The notes: generated by a model not told the origin, from the letters alone. DNA of 64,000 nt from Pelomonas sp. SE-A7 (GCF_030345705.1 NZ_JAUASW010000002.1:819500-883499), one strand, 5' to 3'. Positions 8,016 to 16,635 are shown, numbered from the stretch's first letter. Numbers and translations are program-made.

Positions 8016-8627
8016 TCAGGACGGACGCAGCAGCTGGTGGGCCTCGATCACGCGCTCGGCCACGGCGGCCAGCGGCTCGCCGCGGTCCATGGCCAGCTTG
8101 CGCAGGCGCTTGTAGGCTGCGTCCTCGTCCAGGCCCTGCTCGCTCATCAGGATGCCCTTGGCCTTTTCCACGCTCTTGCGGCCGGCCAGCTGGGCCTGGG
8201 CGCGGCCCAGTTCCTGGCGCAGCGCCAGGTCCTGCTCGAAGCGGGCAATCGCCACCTGCAGCACCGGCGCCAGGCGCTCCGCGCGCAGGCCGTCCACCAC
8301 ATAGGCACTGACCCCGGCGCGCAGCGCGCGGCGCATGGTCTCGCCGTCACCGTCCTCGGAGAACATCACCACCGGCCGCGGCAGCGTCTCGGAGACCGTG
8401 GCCAGCATCTCCACCGTGTCGCGGGTCGGCGATTCGCTGTCGACGATGACCACGTCGGGCTTCAGCCGCTGCACGCAGTCGTGGATCAGGGTGGCCTGCT
8501 CGACCACGCCCAGCACCTCGCAGCCCAGGCGGGTCAGCTCGTCGCGTATCAGCGCAATGCGGTGCGCCCCGTCGTCTATCAGCAGGACACGGAGGCTGGA
8601 CGGCGGGAATTCGGGGGCATGGGACAT
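8016..8627 (-). CDS. nasT: ANTAR-domain response regulator, NasT family
   Basis: RNA-binding transcription antiterminator (203 aa) with an N-terminal receiver-like domain (LRVLLIDDGAHRIALIRDEL, with a DSES acceptor-like segment) and a C-terminal ANTAR domain (about residues 145-200: SVEKAKGILMSEQGLDEDAAYKRL split over its helices). ANTAR proteins bind paired hexaloop hairpins and prevent leader termination. The candidate target lies immediately downstream in the nrtA leader. The usual partner NasS, a nitrate-sensing NrtA-like protein, is not next to it in this window. Confidence 0.9.
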   Translation of the reverse strand: MSHAPEFPPSSLRVLLIDDGAHRIALIRDELTRLGCEVLGVVEQATLIHDCVQRLKPDVVIVDSESPTRDTVEMLATVSETLPRPVVMFSEDGDGETMRRALRAGVSAYVVDGLRAERLAPVLQVAIARFEQDLALRQELGRAQAQLAGRKSVEKAKGILMSEQGLDEDAAYKRLRKLAMDRGEPLAAVAERVIEAHQLLRPS

Positions 8628-8672
8628 CTTGGCCGGGGCGGCGCAAGAACTGTGCCCAGCAGCCCTTGCGCC

Positions 8673-9077
8673 TCAGGGCGCGACGATGGCAATCAGCTCG
8701 ATCTCGAAGTTCAGCGGCGTGTTCGGCGGGATGAAGCCGCCGCCGGCGCCCTTCTCGCCATAGGCCAGGGCCGCCGGGCAATGCAGCTTGGCCTTGCCGC
8801 CGACCTTCATCAACTGCACACCCTCGGTCCAGCACTTGATCACGCGGTTGAGCGGCAGGTCCATGGGCTGGCCGCGGGCCACCGAGCTGTCGAACTCGCG
8901 GCCGTCCAGGAAGCGGCCGACGTAGTGGACCTTGACCTTGTCCGTCGCCTTGGGGCTTTCGCCGGTGCCGGCGACGATCTCCTGGTAGACCAGGCCCGAG
9001 GCCGTGGTGACCGGCTCGGCCGCCTGGGCCGAAGCGAACGCAAGAAAGGACAGACTGGCGAGGAGTAGCTGGCGCAT
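8673..9077 (-). CDS. FKBP-type peptidyl-prolyl cis-trans isomerase, exported
   Basis: Small single-domain FKBP (134 aa) that would assist folding of exported proteins. A signal peptide MRQLLLASLSFLAFASAQA is followed by the FKBP fold with the family pattern VHYVGRFLDGREFDSS, then NRVIKCWTEGVQLMKVGGKA and FIPPNTPLNFEIELI. The ATG at 9077 starts exactly at the signal peptide. It lies between nasT and the terminator of the TRAP operon and is probably transcribed alone. Confidence 0.92.
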   Translation of the reverse strand: MRQLLLASLSFLAFASAQAAEPVTTASGLVYQEIVAGTGESPKATDKVKVHYVGRFLDGREFDSSVARGQPMDLPLNRVIKCWTEGVQLMKVGGKAKLHCPAALAYGEKGAGGGFIPPNTPLNFEIELIAIVAP

Positions 9078-9132
9078 GGACAGGGCCTGGTGGGTTTGCT
9101 TGGGTCCCGCATCATCGCACCGCCGCCCCATG

Positions 9133-9156
9133 AAAAAGGCCCGCCGAAGCGGGCCT
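9133..9156 (-). terminator. Intrinsic terminator of the dctPQM operon
   Basis: The minus strand reads AGGCCCGC-TTCG-GCGGGCCT followed by TTTTTC. This is a perfect 8-bp stem with a stable UUCG tetraloop and a T run, 22 bp past the dctM stop. Confidence 0.9.
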
Positions 9157-9178
9157 GCGGACCAGGGGATGCGCCGCG

Positions 9179-10459
9179 CTACTTCAGCAGCAGGTGCGGC
9201 AGCCACAGCGAGATCTGCGGCACATAGGTCACCACGCCCAGGAAGACCAGCATGGTCAGCAGCCAGGGCCAGACGGCCACGGTCAGCTCCGAAATGCCCA
9301 TCTTGGTGATGCCCGAGGCCACGTAGAGGTTCAGGCCCACCGGCGGATGGCACATGCCCACCTCCATGTTCACCACGATCAGGATGCCGAAGTGCACCGG
9401 GTCAATGCCCAGCTTCATCGCCACCGGGAACAGGATGGGCGCCAGGATCAGCACGATGGAGCTGGGCTCCATCACATTGCCGGCCAGCAGCAGCAGGATG
9501 TTGCAGACCAGCAGGAAGGCGATGGGCCCGAAGCCCTGGCCTATCATCCAGTCGGCCATGGCCTGCGGAATGTTCTCGCTGGTCATCAGGAAGCTGAACA
9601 GCACCGCATTGGTGATGATGTACAGCAGCATCGCGCTCATGCTGGCCGAGTCCAGCAGCACCTTGGGCAGGCGCTTCAGCGACATGTCCTTGTAGACGAA
9701 GGTGGCGATGATGAAGGCGTAGACCGCCGACATGGCCGCCGCTTCCGTCGGCGTGAAGACGCCGGTGTAGATGCCGCCCATCACGATGACGATCAGCAAG
9801 AGGCCCCAGACGCTTTCGCGGAAGGCGGTCCAGCGCTCGGCCCAGCTGGCCTTGGGCATGCGCGGGTAGTTGTTCTTGCGGGCGATGAACCAGGTGGTGA
9901 AGCCCAGGCAGATGGCCAGCAGGATGCCCGGCACGACGCCGGCGATGAACAGCGAGCCGACCGAGGTATTGGTCGAGACCGAGTACATCACCATCACGAT
10001 GGACGGCGGGATCAGGATGCCCAGCGAGCCCGAGGTGGTCAGGATGCCGGCGCCGAAGCGGTTGGGGAAGCCCTGCTTGACCATGGCCGGCAGGATCACC
10101 GAGCCGATGGCGACCACGGTGGCCGGCGAGGAGCCCGACACCGCCGCGAACAGCGCACAGGCCATCACGCCGGCCAGGCCCAGGCCGCCGTTCCAGTGCC
10201 CGATCATCGAGGTAGCGAAGCGGATCATCCGCCGCGCCACGCCGCCATGGGTCAGGAAGTTGCCGGCCAGGATGAAGAAGGGGATCGCCATGATCTCGAA
10301 CTTCTCTATGCCGGTGAACAGCTTGAGGGCGACCGACTGTATGGGCACGTCTGTCATGGTGAAGAGGAAGGTCAGGACCGTCAGGCCCAGCGAGATGCTG
10401 ATCGGCATGCCGGTCAGCATCAGGACGATCAGCAGCACGAAGATGATGGTGGCATTCAT
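9179..10459 (-). CDS. dctM: TRAP transporter large permease, DctM type
   Basis: Large membrane subunit of a tripartite ATP-independent transporter (426 aa, usual length), driving uptake with the ion gradient. Hydrophobic helices run throughout, from IIFVLLIVLMLTGMPISISLG to the C-terminal LLTMLVFLGVVTYVPQISLW. Family segments include AIPFFILAGNFLTHGGVARRMI, SGSSPATVVAIGSVILPAM, LGILIPPSIVMVMYSVSTNTSVG and MCHPPVGLNLYVASGI. Last gene of dctPQM, 13 bp after dctQ. Confidence 0.95.
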   Translation of the reverse strand: MNATIIFVLLIVLMLTGMPISISLGLTVLTFLFTMTDVPIQSVALKLFTGIEKFEIMAIPFFILAGNFLTHGGVARRMIRFATSMIGHWNGGLGLAGVMACALFAAVSGSSPATVVAIGSVILPAMVKQGFPNRFGAGILTTSGSLGILIPPSIVMVMYSVSTNTSVGSLFIAGVVPGILLAICLGFTTWFIARKNNYPRMPKASWAERWTAFRESVWGLLLIVIVMGGIYTGVFTPTEAAAMSAVYAFIIATFVYKDMSLKRLPKVLLDSASMSAMLLYIITNAVLFSFLMTSENIPQAMADWMIGQGFGPIAFLLVCNILLLLAGNVMEPSSIVLILAPILFPVAMKLGIDPVHFGILIVVNMEVGMCHPPVGLNLYVASGITKMGISELTVAVWPWLLTMLVFLGVVTYVPQISLWLPHLLLK

Positions 10460-10472
10460 GGTTCGTGCTCCC

Positions 10473-11036
10473 TCAGGCCTTGGCCGGCGTGGCTTCGTCG
10501 TCGTCCAGGCCCTCGACGTGGCCGTGGTCATGGTGGGGCAGCTCGCCGGTCTTCATGAAGCCCCAGGCCACCTGCAGGAAGCGGAAGCTCATCAGCGAGG
10601 AGCCCAGCGGCACGCAGAGGTAGACCCACCACATCGGCACCTCCAGGTCGGCCGAGGTCTGCTCGGTCTGCGACATGTGCCAGACGAAGTTGGCGCCCAT
10701 GGCCGCCACCGTGCCGGTGAACAGCGCGCCAGCCAGCAGGCCGACCAGAACCAGGCCCTTGTGAGCCGGCCCCTTGAGCTTGCGCAATATCACGTCCACG
10801 CCCACGTGGATGCCGGTGCGCACGCCGTAGGCGGCGCCGAACTTGGCCATCCAGACGAACATGAAGATGCACAGCTCCTGCGCCCAGCTCATGTTGAGCT
10901 GGACCGTGTAGTCCTGGATGTAGGGCACGCCGGACAGGTAGCGGTGCACCACGGCGGCGAAGATCACCAGCGTGGCGCCCCCGATCAGGAAGGCGATCAG
11001 CCATTCCTCGAGGTGGTTGAGGATGCGGTTGAGCAT
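10473..11036 (-). CDS. dctQ: TRAP transporter small permease, DctQ type
   Basis: Small membrane subunit of the TRAP transporter (187 aa) with four predicted helices: EEWLIAFLIGGATLVIFAAV; an LNMSWAQELCIFMFVWMAKFG segment; GLVLVGLLAGALFTGTVAAMG; and WVYLCVPLGSSLMSFRFLQ. A His/Asp-rich cytoplasmic tail (HHDHGHVEGLDDDEA) ends the protein. It is separated from dctP by a 153-bp spacer with two large palindromes and followed closely by dctM. Confidence 0.93.
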   Translation of the reverse strand: MLNRILNHLEEWLIAFLIGGATLVIFAAVVHRYLSGVPYIQDYTVQLNMSWAQELCIFMFVWMAKFGAAYGVRTGIHVGVDVILRKLKGPAHKGLVLVGLLAGALFTGTVAAMGANFVWHMSQTEQTSADLEVPMWWVYLCVPLGSSLMSFRFLQVAWGFMKTGELPHHDHGHVEGLDDDEATPAKA

Positions 11037-11095
11037 GCCAGAGCTCCGGTTGAAGTAGCAGGTTCTAGCCAAGAGACGGCCGCCCCTTGAGGGGG

Positions 11096-11143
11096 CGTTG
11101 CCCGGACACGGACAGTCCTGAGGACTGTTCGTGCCTGGCAACG
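11096..11143. repeat. Long imperfect palindrome between dctP and dctQ
   Basis: The left arm starts CGTTGCCCGG and continues to GACAGTCC; the right arm mirrors it from GGACTGTTCGTG to GGCAACG. About 22 of 23 arm positions can pair, allowing one bulge and one mismatch around a TGA centre. Such an RNA hairpin between the first and second gene would fit differential expression, with more binding protein than permease. A dispersed REP-like repeat is also possible. Confidence 0.7.
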
Positions 11144-11165
11144 GCCAAGGCCTCCGGCCTTGGCC
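11143..11165. repeat. Second palindrome in the dctP-dctQ spacer
   Basis: GGCCAAGGC-CTCCG-GCCTTGGCC is a perfect 9-bp stem with a five-base loop, abutting the larger palindrome and 24 bp past the dctP stop. There is no T run, so it is more likely an mRNA 3'-end stabiliser than a full terminator. Confidence 0.65.
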
Positions 11166-11189
11166 GGCGCAGCCGGTACGGGGGTGGGC

Positions 11190-12209
11190 TTATTTCGGGA
11201 CGACGAAGCCGGCGGCCTTGTAGGTGTCGACGATCATCTGCTTGCCGACGCGCGACTCCATGTCCTTGTGCACCGGCACCAGGGCCTTCTTCCACTCGTT
11301 GATCTCGACCGCGGTGGGCGTGTAGATCGTGGTCTTGCCGGCGGCCTTGATCTTGTCCAGCGCGGTCGCGTTCTCGGTGGCGGCGATGGCGTTGGCATAG
11401 GTCGTGGCATCACGCATCGCGCCCTCGAGCTGGCTGCGCAGCTCGGCCGGCAGGCCGTCCCAGAACTTCTTGTTGACCACCACGGCATAGGCCAGGTGAC
11501 CATGGCCGGACAGGGTCATGTTCTTCTGCACCTCGAAGACCTTCTGGGTGTAGATGTTGGAGGGCGTGCTCTCGGTGCCGTCCACCACGCCGGTCTGCAG
11601 GGCCTGGTAGAGCTCGCTGAAGGCCATGACCTGCGGAATCGCGCCCAGGGCCCGCATCTGGGCGTCCAGCACCTTGCTGGACTGGATGCGCATCTTCATG
11701 CCCTTGAAGTCGGCCACGCTCTTCAGCGGCTTGTTGGCCGTCATGTGGGTGGCGCCGTTGTCCCAGTAGGCCAGGCCGGTGATGCCCTTGCTCTCCAGCT
11801 TCTTGAACAGACCGGCACCGACCGGCCCGTCGGTCACGGCGCGGAAGGCCTCGGTGTCCTTGAAGATGAAGGGCAGGTCGAAGACCTCGTACTCCTTGAC
11901 GCCCAGCGGGCCGAACTTGGACAGCGAGGGCGCCAGCATCTGCACCGAGCCCAGCTGCAGGGCCTCCAGCTCTTCCTTGTCCTTGTAGAGCTGGCTGTTC
12001 GGGTAGACCTCGATCTTGACCCGGCCGCCGGTGCGCTGCTCGGCCAGCTCCTTGAAGCGCAGCGCGCCCTTGCCCTTGGGCGTGTCAGGGGCCACCACAT
12101 GGCTGAACTTGATCACGATGGGCGCCTGGGCCTGGGCACCGATGCTGGCGAATCCCAGCAGGGCGACGGCGGCGAGGGCCAGGGAACGGCGGGCAAAGGA
12201 ATGAGCCAT
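11190..12209 (-). CDS. dctP: TRAP transporter substrate-binding protein, DctP type
   Basis: Periplasmic binding protein (339 aa) with a signal peptide ending near IGAQAQA and the DctP family core: IKFSHVVAPDTPKGKGAL, GRVKIEVYPNSQLY, GLAYWDNGATHMTANKP, GMKMRIQSSKVLDAQM, and LQTGVVDGTESTPSNIY. The Arg in MKMRIQSS is the conserved carboxylate-binding residue, so a C4-dicarboxylate or similar organic acid is the likely substrate; the exact one cannot be read from sequence. First gene of dctPQM and divergent from a two-component pair. Confidence 0.94.
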   Translation of the reverse strand: MAHSFARRSLALAAVALLGFASIGAQAQAPIVIKFSHVVAPDTPKGKGALRFKELAEQRTGGRVKIEVYPNSQLYKDKEELEALQLGSVQMLAPSLSKFGPLGVKEYEVFDLPFIFKDTEAFRAVTDGPVGAGLFKKLESKGITGLAYWDNGATHMTANKPLKSVADFKGMKMRIQSSKVLDAQMRALGAIPQVMAFSELYQALQTGVVDGTESTPSNIYTQKVFEVQKNMTLSGHGHLAYAVVVNKKFWDGLPAELRSQLEGAMRDATTYANAIAATENATALDKIKAAGKTTIYTPTAVEINEWKKALVPVHKDMESRVGKQMIVDTYKAAGFVVPK

Positions 12210-12294
12210 GGTCTTGTCTCCTTGTTGCGCGGCCGCTGTGAAGGTTGGGCCACTCTGGCGGCGATTGTGCGAAGCCGGCCGCGGTGGCGGTAGT

Positions 12295-12308
12295 TGTGGA
12301 CATCCACA
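12295..12308. promoter_or_regulatory. Palindrome TGTGGA-CA-TCCACA between dctP and the sensor kinase
   Basis: Perfect 6-bp arms with a 2-bp centre lie in the 152-bp divergent intergenic region. The position suits an operator for the linked LuxR-type response regulator acting on dctP and perhaps on its own operon. The binding protein is inferred from position only. Confidence 0.4.
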
Positions 12309-12361
12309 TTTGCGGGTCCGCCGCCTGCCCGGCCCGGGACGGGGCCCGTAGACTTTCCGCC

Positions 12362-14311
12362 ATGCAGGCCCGGCCCCATCCCGACGATGCCCACCCCCGC
12401 CGCGGCGGCTGGCGGCCGCTGCTGTGGACGCTGCCGCTGCTGCTTTCGCTGGTCTTCGTGGCCGGCGTGCTCGCCTGGGTGCGGGCCAATGAGCTGGCCG
12501 AGCGCGAGCTGGAACGCCAGACCCTGATCACCGACGCGCTCTCGACCGAGGCCCAGCTGCGCAACCGCATCGCCGAGGAATCCGCGTTGCTGCGCCGCCT
12601 GGCCGCCGGCCTGGCGGGCCAGCCGGCCGGTGCCGAGGCGCTGGCGGCCCGGCCCGAGGTCAATGCCGGCCTGCGCCGGCTCTGGCTGACGGTCACCTGG
12701 CTGGACACCCGCAACCGCCAGATCGCCCAGCTGCCGCCGCAGGGCAGCCCGGCCGGCGATGGTCTGACCCTGCACCTGGTCGAGCCGGTCGGTCCCGAGG
12801 GCCGCGACGGCAAGCTGGTGGTCCGCTACGACCCCTCGCTGCTGCTCAAGAACGGCGTGCCGTGGTGGCTGTCGCGCAAGTACGAGGTGCAGATGATCGA
12901 CAGCGCCGACCTCCTGATCGCCAGCACCAGCGAAAGCCGCAATGCCGTGGCGAGCGGCCCCAGCTACCGGGTCTCGCTGACCGGCCCGCTGCGCACCGGC
13001 CCGCTGGCCGAGGCCGCGCTCAGCGATGCCGCCCTGGTGCTGACGCTGCGTGAGGCCCAGCCCACGGCGCTGAAGCCGCTGGCCCTGGTGCTGATCGCCG
13101 GCTTCCTGCCGCTGTCCATCGTGGCGAGCTGGCTGCTGCGCCGCCAGATGCGCCAGGTGATGAAGGCCGAGGCCGCCTGGCGCACCGAGGCCGCCTGGCG
13201 CCAGGCGATGGAGGACTCGGCCCTGGTGGGCCTGCGGGCCCGCGATGCCGAGGGCGTGCTTCTGTATGTCAATCGCACTTTCTGCGAGCTGGTCGGCTGG
13301 CCGGCCGAGCAGCTGCTGGGCCTCAAGCCGCCCATGCCCTACTGGCCACCCGATGCCATCGACGAAGTCACGCAGCGCAACCGCCGCACGCTGGCCGGCG
13401 AGGCGCCGCGCGAAGGCTATGAAGCGCGCTGGCGCCACCGCGACGGCCATGCCATCGAGGTGCTGGTGTTCGAGTCGCCGCTGGTCGATGCCGCCGGCCG
13501 GCAGATCGGCTGGATGGGCTCCATCCTCGACATCACCGAACGCAAGCGCCTGGAAGAACGCGAACGCCGCCAGGTCGAGACCCTGGCCCACAACGCGCGC
13601 CTGACCATGCTTGGCGAGGTGGCCTCCACCCTGGCCCATGAGCTGAACCAGCCCCTGACCGCGATCTCCAGCTACAACGCCGGCGTGCTCAATTCGCTGG
13701 AGCGCCAGGGTGGCACCGACCCCGTGGTGCTCGGCGCCTTGCAGCGCCTGGGCCAGCAGGCCGCCCAGGCCGGCCGCGTGGTGCAGCGCATCCGCGAATT
13801 CCTGACCCGGCGCGAACCGCAGCGCGAGCCCTGCGAGCTGGGCGGCGTGATCGCCGATGCCGTCGCCTTGCTCGGCAAGGAGCTGGCGCGCTCGCGCATC
13901 CAGCTGAGCCTGCAGCTGGCGCCCGATCTGCCCGAGGTGGTGGCCGATGCGGTGCTGGTGGAACAGGTGGTGATCAACCTGGTCCGCAATGCCGCCGACG
14001 CGTTGGCCGGCCATCCGGAGCCGCGCCGCATCGAGGTCGCTGCGCGCGTGGCCGGCGAGCGCTTCGTCCGCATCGACGTGAGCGACAACGGCCCCGGCCT
14101 GCAGGGCCTGACGGCCGAGCAGCTGTGCGCGCCCTTCTATTCGACCAAGCGCGAAGGCATGGGCATGGGCCTGGCGATCTGCCGCTCCATCGTCGAGGCC
14201 CACCAGGGCCTGCTGGATGCCGGCGAGGCCAGCGGCGGCGGCGCGCGCTTCTCGTTCAGTCTGCCGCTGGCCACCGAAGACAGCCAGGAGGAGGCGCTGC
14301 AGGATGTCTGA
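12362..14311 (+). CDS. Membrane sensor histidine kinase, DctS-like
   Basis: Sensor kinase of 649 aa. One transmembrane helix lies near residues 20-40 (LLWTLPLLLSLVFVAGVLAWV minus ends), then a periplasmic sensing domain, a second helix near 236-256 (PLALVLIAGFLPLSIVASWL), a PAS domain about 280-395, HisKA with the phospho-acceptor His near residue 426 in TLAHELNQPLTAI, and an ATPase domain with NLVRNAADAL and SDNGPGL boxes and a short GMGMGLAICRSIVEAH box. It overlaps the response regulator gene by 8 bp and is divergent from dctP, so it most likely senses the TRAP substrate and controls its transport, as DctS/DctR do in Rhodobacter. Confidence 0.9.
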   Translation: MQARPHPDDAHPRRGGWRPLLWTLPLLLSLVFVAGVLAWVRANELAERELERQTLITDALSTEAQLRNRIAEESALLRRLAAGLAGQPAGAEALAARPEVNAGLRRLWLTVTWLDTRNRQIAQLPPQGSPAGDGLTLHLVEPVGPEGRDGKLVVRYDPSLLLKNGVPWWLSRKYEVQMIDSADLLIASTSESRNAVASGPSYRVSLTGPLRTGPLAEAALSDAALVLTLREAQPTALKPLALVLIAGFLPLSIVASWLLRRQMRQVMKAEAAWRTEAAWRQAMEDSALVGLRARDAEGVLLYVNRTFCELVGWPAEQLLGLKPPMPYWPPDAIDEVTQRNRRTLAGEAPREGYEARWRHRDGHAIEVLVFESPLVDAAGRQIGWMGSILDITERKRLEERERRQVETLAHNARLTMLGEVASTLAHELNQPLTAISSYNAGVLNSLERQGGTDPVVLGALQRLGQQAAQAGRVVQRIREFLTRREPQREPCELGGVIADAVALLGKELARSRIQLSLQLAPDLPEVVADAVLVEQVVINLVRNAADALAGHPEPRRIEVAARVAGERFVRIDVSDNGPGLQGLTAEQLCAPFYSTKREGMGMGLAICRSIVEAHQGLLDAGEASGGGARFSFSLPLATEDSQEEALQDV

Positions 14312-14906
14312 TGTCTGGCTGGTCGACGACGACCCGAACGTGCGCGATGCGCTGGCCTTTCTGCTGGGCTCGCGCGGCCTGCAGGTGCGGCCCTATGAGA
14401 GCGGCGCAGCGGTGCTGGCGGCGCTCGATGCCTTGCAGCGGCCGCCGCGTGGCGTCTTCCTGCTCGACGTGCGCATGGAAGGCATGAACGGCATGCGCCT
14501 GCATGACGAGCTGCTGGCGCGCTCGATCAGCAACCCGGTGCTGTTCCTGACCGGCCATGGCGACATTCCCATGGTGGTCGATGCGCTGAAGAAGGGCGCC
14601 TTCGATTTCCTCGAGAAGCCCTACAGCGACAACGCGCTGGCCGACCGCATTGCCCAGGCGCTGGCGGTCGATGCCGCGACCCAGGCCGACAACGCGGTGT
14701 CGGCCGAGCGTGAGGCCCGGCTGGCCAGCCTGACCGAACGCGAGCGCGAGGTGATGCAGCGCGTGGCGGCCGGCAAGCTCAACAAGGTGATCGCCGACGA
14801 GCTGCATGTCTCGGTGCGCACGGTCGAGGTCCATCGCGCGCGGGTGTTCGCCAAGCTAGGCGTGCGCTCGGCCGCCGAGGTGGCGACGCTGCTGGCCCAG
14901 GCCTAG
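14304..14906 (+). CDS. Response regulator, FixJ/DctR type with LuxR-type HTH
   Basis: Response regulator of 200 aa. The receiver domain starts WLVDDDPNVRDAL with phospho-acceptor Asp55 in FLLDVRME; the conserved Lys is in FLEKPYSDNALA. The LuxR/NarL helix-turn-helix runs from LTEREREVMQRVAAGKLNKV to the recognition segment VRTVEVHRARVFAKLG. Its start lies inside the kinase gene with an AGGAG-like sequence just upstream. Its stop overlaps tail-to-tail with the amidase stop (a shared CTAG). Confidence 0.93.
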   Translation: MSDVWLVDDDPNVRDALAFLLGSRGLQVRPYESGAAVLAALDALQRPPRGVFLLDVRMEGMNGMRLHDELLARSISNPVLFLTGHGDIPMVVDALKKGAFDFLEKPYSDNALADRIAQALAVDAATQADNAVSAEREARLASLTEREREVMQRVAAGKLNKVIADELHVSVRTVEVHRARVFAKLGVRSAAEVATLLAQA

Positions 14907-16489
14907 CCGGCGTCCTTCAGGAAGCGCGGGGCACGGTAGTGCCGGCTCGCCTGCTCGTAGGCATGGGCCAGGCCCAGCAGCTTCGCCTCCTGCCAGGCCA
15001 GCGTACCGAGCGACAAGCCCACCGGCATGCCCGACACCTGGCCCATGGGCACGGTGATGTGGGGATAGCCGGCCACGGCAAACGGCCCGGTGAGCGTGGA
15101 GCCGCCGCCGTAGTCGCCCAGCAGATGGTCGATGCGGCAGGCCGGATCGCCGGTCGGCGAGACCACGGCATCCAGCCGGTGCTCGGCGAACAGCGCATCC
15201 AGGCCCTCGGTGCGCGCATAGCGCTGGTTGGTCGCCAGCGCCTCGCGGTACTCGGCGCTCTGCAGGTCGCCCTTGGACTGGGCCGTGAGGAACAGCTCCT
15301 GGGCGAAATACGGCATGGCCCGGTCGGCATGCTGCTGGTTCCAGGCGATCAGCTCGGCCAGGTCCCTGAACGGTGCGTCGGGCTGGAATTCGGCCAGGTA
15401 GCGCGGCAGGCCGTCCTTGAATTCATGGTGCAGGCAGATGCCCTCGGTCTCCAGGTACTTGGCCCGGTTGGGAATCTGCAGGCCCTCGACCAGCTCGGCG
15501 CCCTGCTCGCGCAGCACCTGGAGCGCAGCCTCGAACAGCACGCCCACCTGCGGCAGCGGTGGGCGGGCATTGCGCACCACGCCGATGCGGGCGCCCTTCA
15601 GTGCATCGGTCCGCAGCGCGGCCCGGTAGTCGGGTAGCTCAGGGGCGGCGGCCGTCGCGGCATCGCGCGCATCGCGGCCCGCCAAGGCCTGCAGCAGCAG
15701 GGCCGCATCGGCCACCGAACGGGCCATGGGGCCTGGCGTGTCCTGCGAGGCGGCGATGGGAATCACGCCATCGCGGCTGACCAGGCCCAAGGTGGGCTTG
15801 AGGCCGACGATGCCGCAACGGTTGGCCGGCGAGACGATGGAGCCGTCGGTCTCGGTGCCCACGGCGAAGACGCACAAGCCGGCGGCCACGGCCGCGCCGG
15901 AGCCCGAGCTGGAGCCGCTGGGGCTGCGGGTCAGGGCATGCGGATTGAGGGTCTGGCCGCCGCGGCTGCTCCAGCCGCTGCTGGAGCGGGTCGAGCGGAA
16001 GTTCGCCCATTCGCTGAGGTTGGTCTTGCCCAGGATCACGGCCCCGGCCTCGCGCAGCCGCTGGACCAGGTAGGCATCGCGCCGGGCCTTGAGGCCGGCC
16101 AGCGCCAGCGAACCGGCGCTGGTGCACATCTTGTCGCCGGTGGCGATGTTGTCCTTCAGCAGCACCGGCAGGCCGTGCAGCGGGCCGCGCAAGCGACCCT
16201 TGCGGCGCTCGGCATCGAGCTGCCGGGCCTGGGCCAAGGCCTCGGGGTTCAGCTCGATCACCGAAGCCAGGCGCGGGCCGCGCCTGTCGATCTCCTGGAT
16301 GCGGCGCAGGAATTGGCGGGTCAGCTTCTCGGCGCTGGTCTTGCCGGCCTGCATCTGCGCCAGCAGGGTGGCTGCATCGGCGAGATCGGCGCCGGCGACA
16401 CTGGCAACCGGAGCAGCCACCGCGCCGCCAGCAGCGACCAAGGGCAGCGAGCCAGCCAGAAAGCCGCGGCGGTTCAGGGCATTCGACAT
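14903..16489 (-). CDS. Amidase (amidase-signature family), exported by Tat
   Basis: Amidase-signature hydrolase of 528 aa. The N-terminus MSNALNRRGFLAGSLPLVAA carries a twin-arginine signal. The Ser-cisSer-Lys triad is visible: Lys112 in VLLKDNIATG, Ser193 in PSGSSSGSGAA and nucleophile Ser217 in GTETDGSI, with the usual 24-residue gap between the two serines. The family includes acylamidases and peptide amidases; the substrate cannot be assigned. It is convergent with the response regulator and divergent from icmF, and appears to be a single-gene unit. Confidence 0.9.
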   Translation of the reverse strand: MSNALNRRGFLAGSLPLVAAGGAVAAPVASVAGADLADAATLLAQMQAGKTSAEKLTRQFLRRIQEIDRRGPRLASVIELNPEALAQARQLDAERRKGRLRGPLHGLPVLLKDNIATGDKMCTSAGSLALAGLKARRDAYLVQRLREAGAVILGKTNLSEWANFRSTRSSSGWSSRGGQTLNPHALTRSPSGSSSGSGAAVAAGLCVFAVGTETDGSIVSPANRCGIVGLKPTLGLVSRDGVIPIAASQDTPGPMARSVADAALLLQALAGRDARDAATAAAPELPDYRAALRTDALKGARIGVVRNARPPLPQVGVLFEAALQVLREQGAELVEGLQIPNRAKYLETEGICLHHEFKDGLPRYLAEFQPDAPFRDLAELIAWNQQHADRAMPYFAQELFLTAQSKGDLQSAEYREALATNQRYARTEGLDALFAEHRLDAVVSPTGDPACRIDHLLGDYGGGSTLTGPFAVAGYPHITVPMGQVSGMPVGLSLGTLAWQEAKLLGLAHAYEQASRHYRAPRFLKDAG

Positions 16490-16615
16490 GGGAACCTTTC
16501 GACCGCCGGAAGCGGCAGCCCACCATCATCAGCCAGCCTCGGCCCCCGCCTGGCTGAGGACAAACCCAGCCGGTCCCACCCCAGGGGCGCCTGGCGCCCA
16601 GGGGCCGACACGAGC

Positions 16616-16635
16616 TGACGTTTACGTAAACGTCA
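16616..16635. promoter_or_regulatory. 20-bp perfect palindrome, operator of icmF
   Basis: TGACGTTTACGTAAACGTCA is a complete 20-bp palindrome. It overlaps the -35 element of the likely icmF promoter, suggesting a repressor site. Its TTTACGTAAA core resembles operators of MerR/TetR regulators of branched-chain amino acid and fatty acid catabolism (LiuR-like). That identity is an inference. Confidence 0.7.

Noticed and set aside
11087..11302. Short plus-strand frame across the dctP-dctQ palindromes
   Set aside because: TTG start, no ribosome site, and its reading comes from the palindromic repeats and dctP antisense.
16575..16605. GC-rich hairpin CCCCAGGGGCGCC/GGCGCCCAGGGG in the amidase-icmF gap
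   Set aside because: It lies between divergent promoters where no terminator is expected, has no T run, and such pairing is common by chance in this GC-rich DNA.
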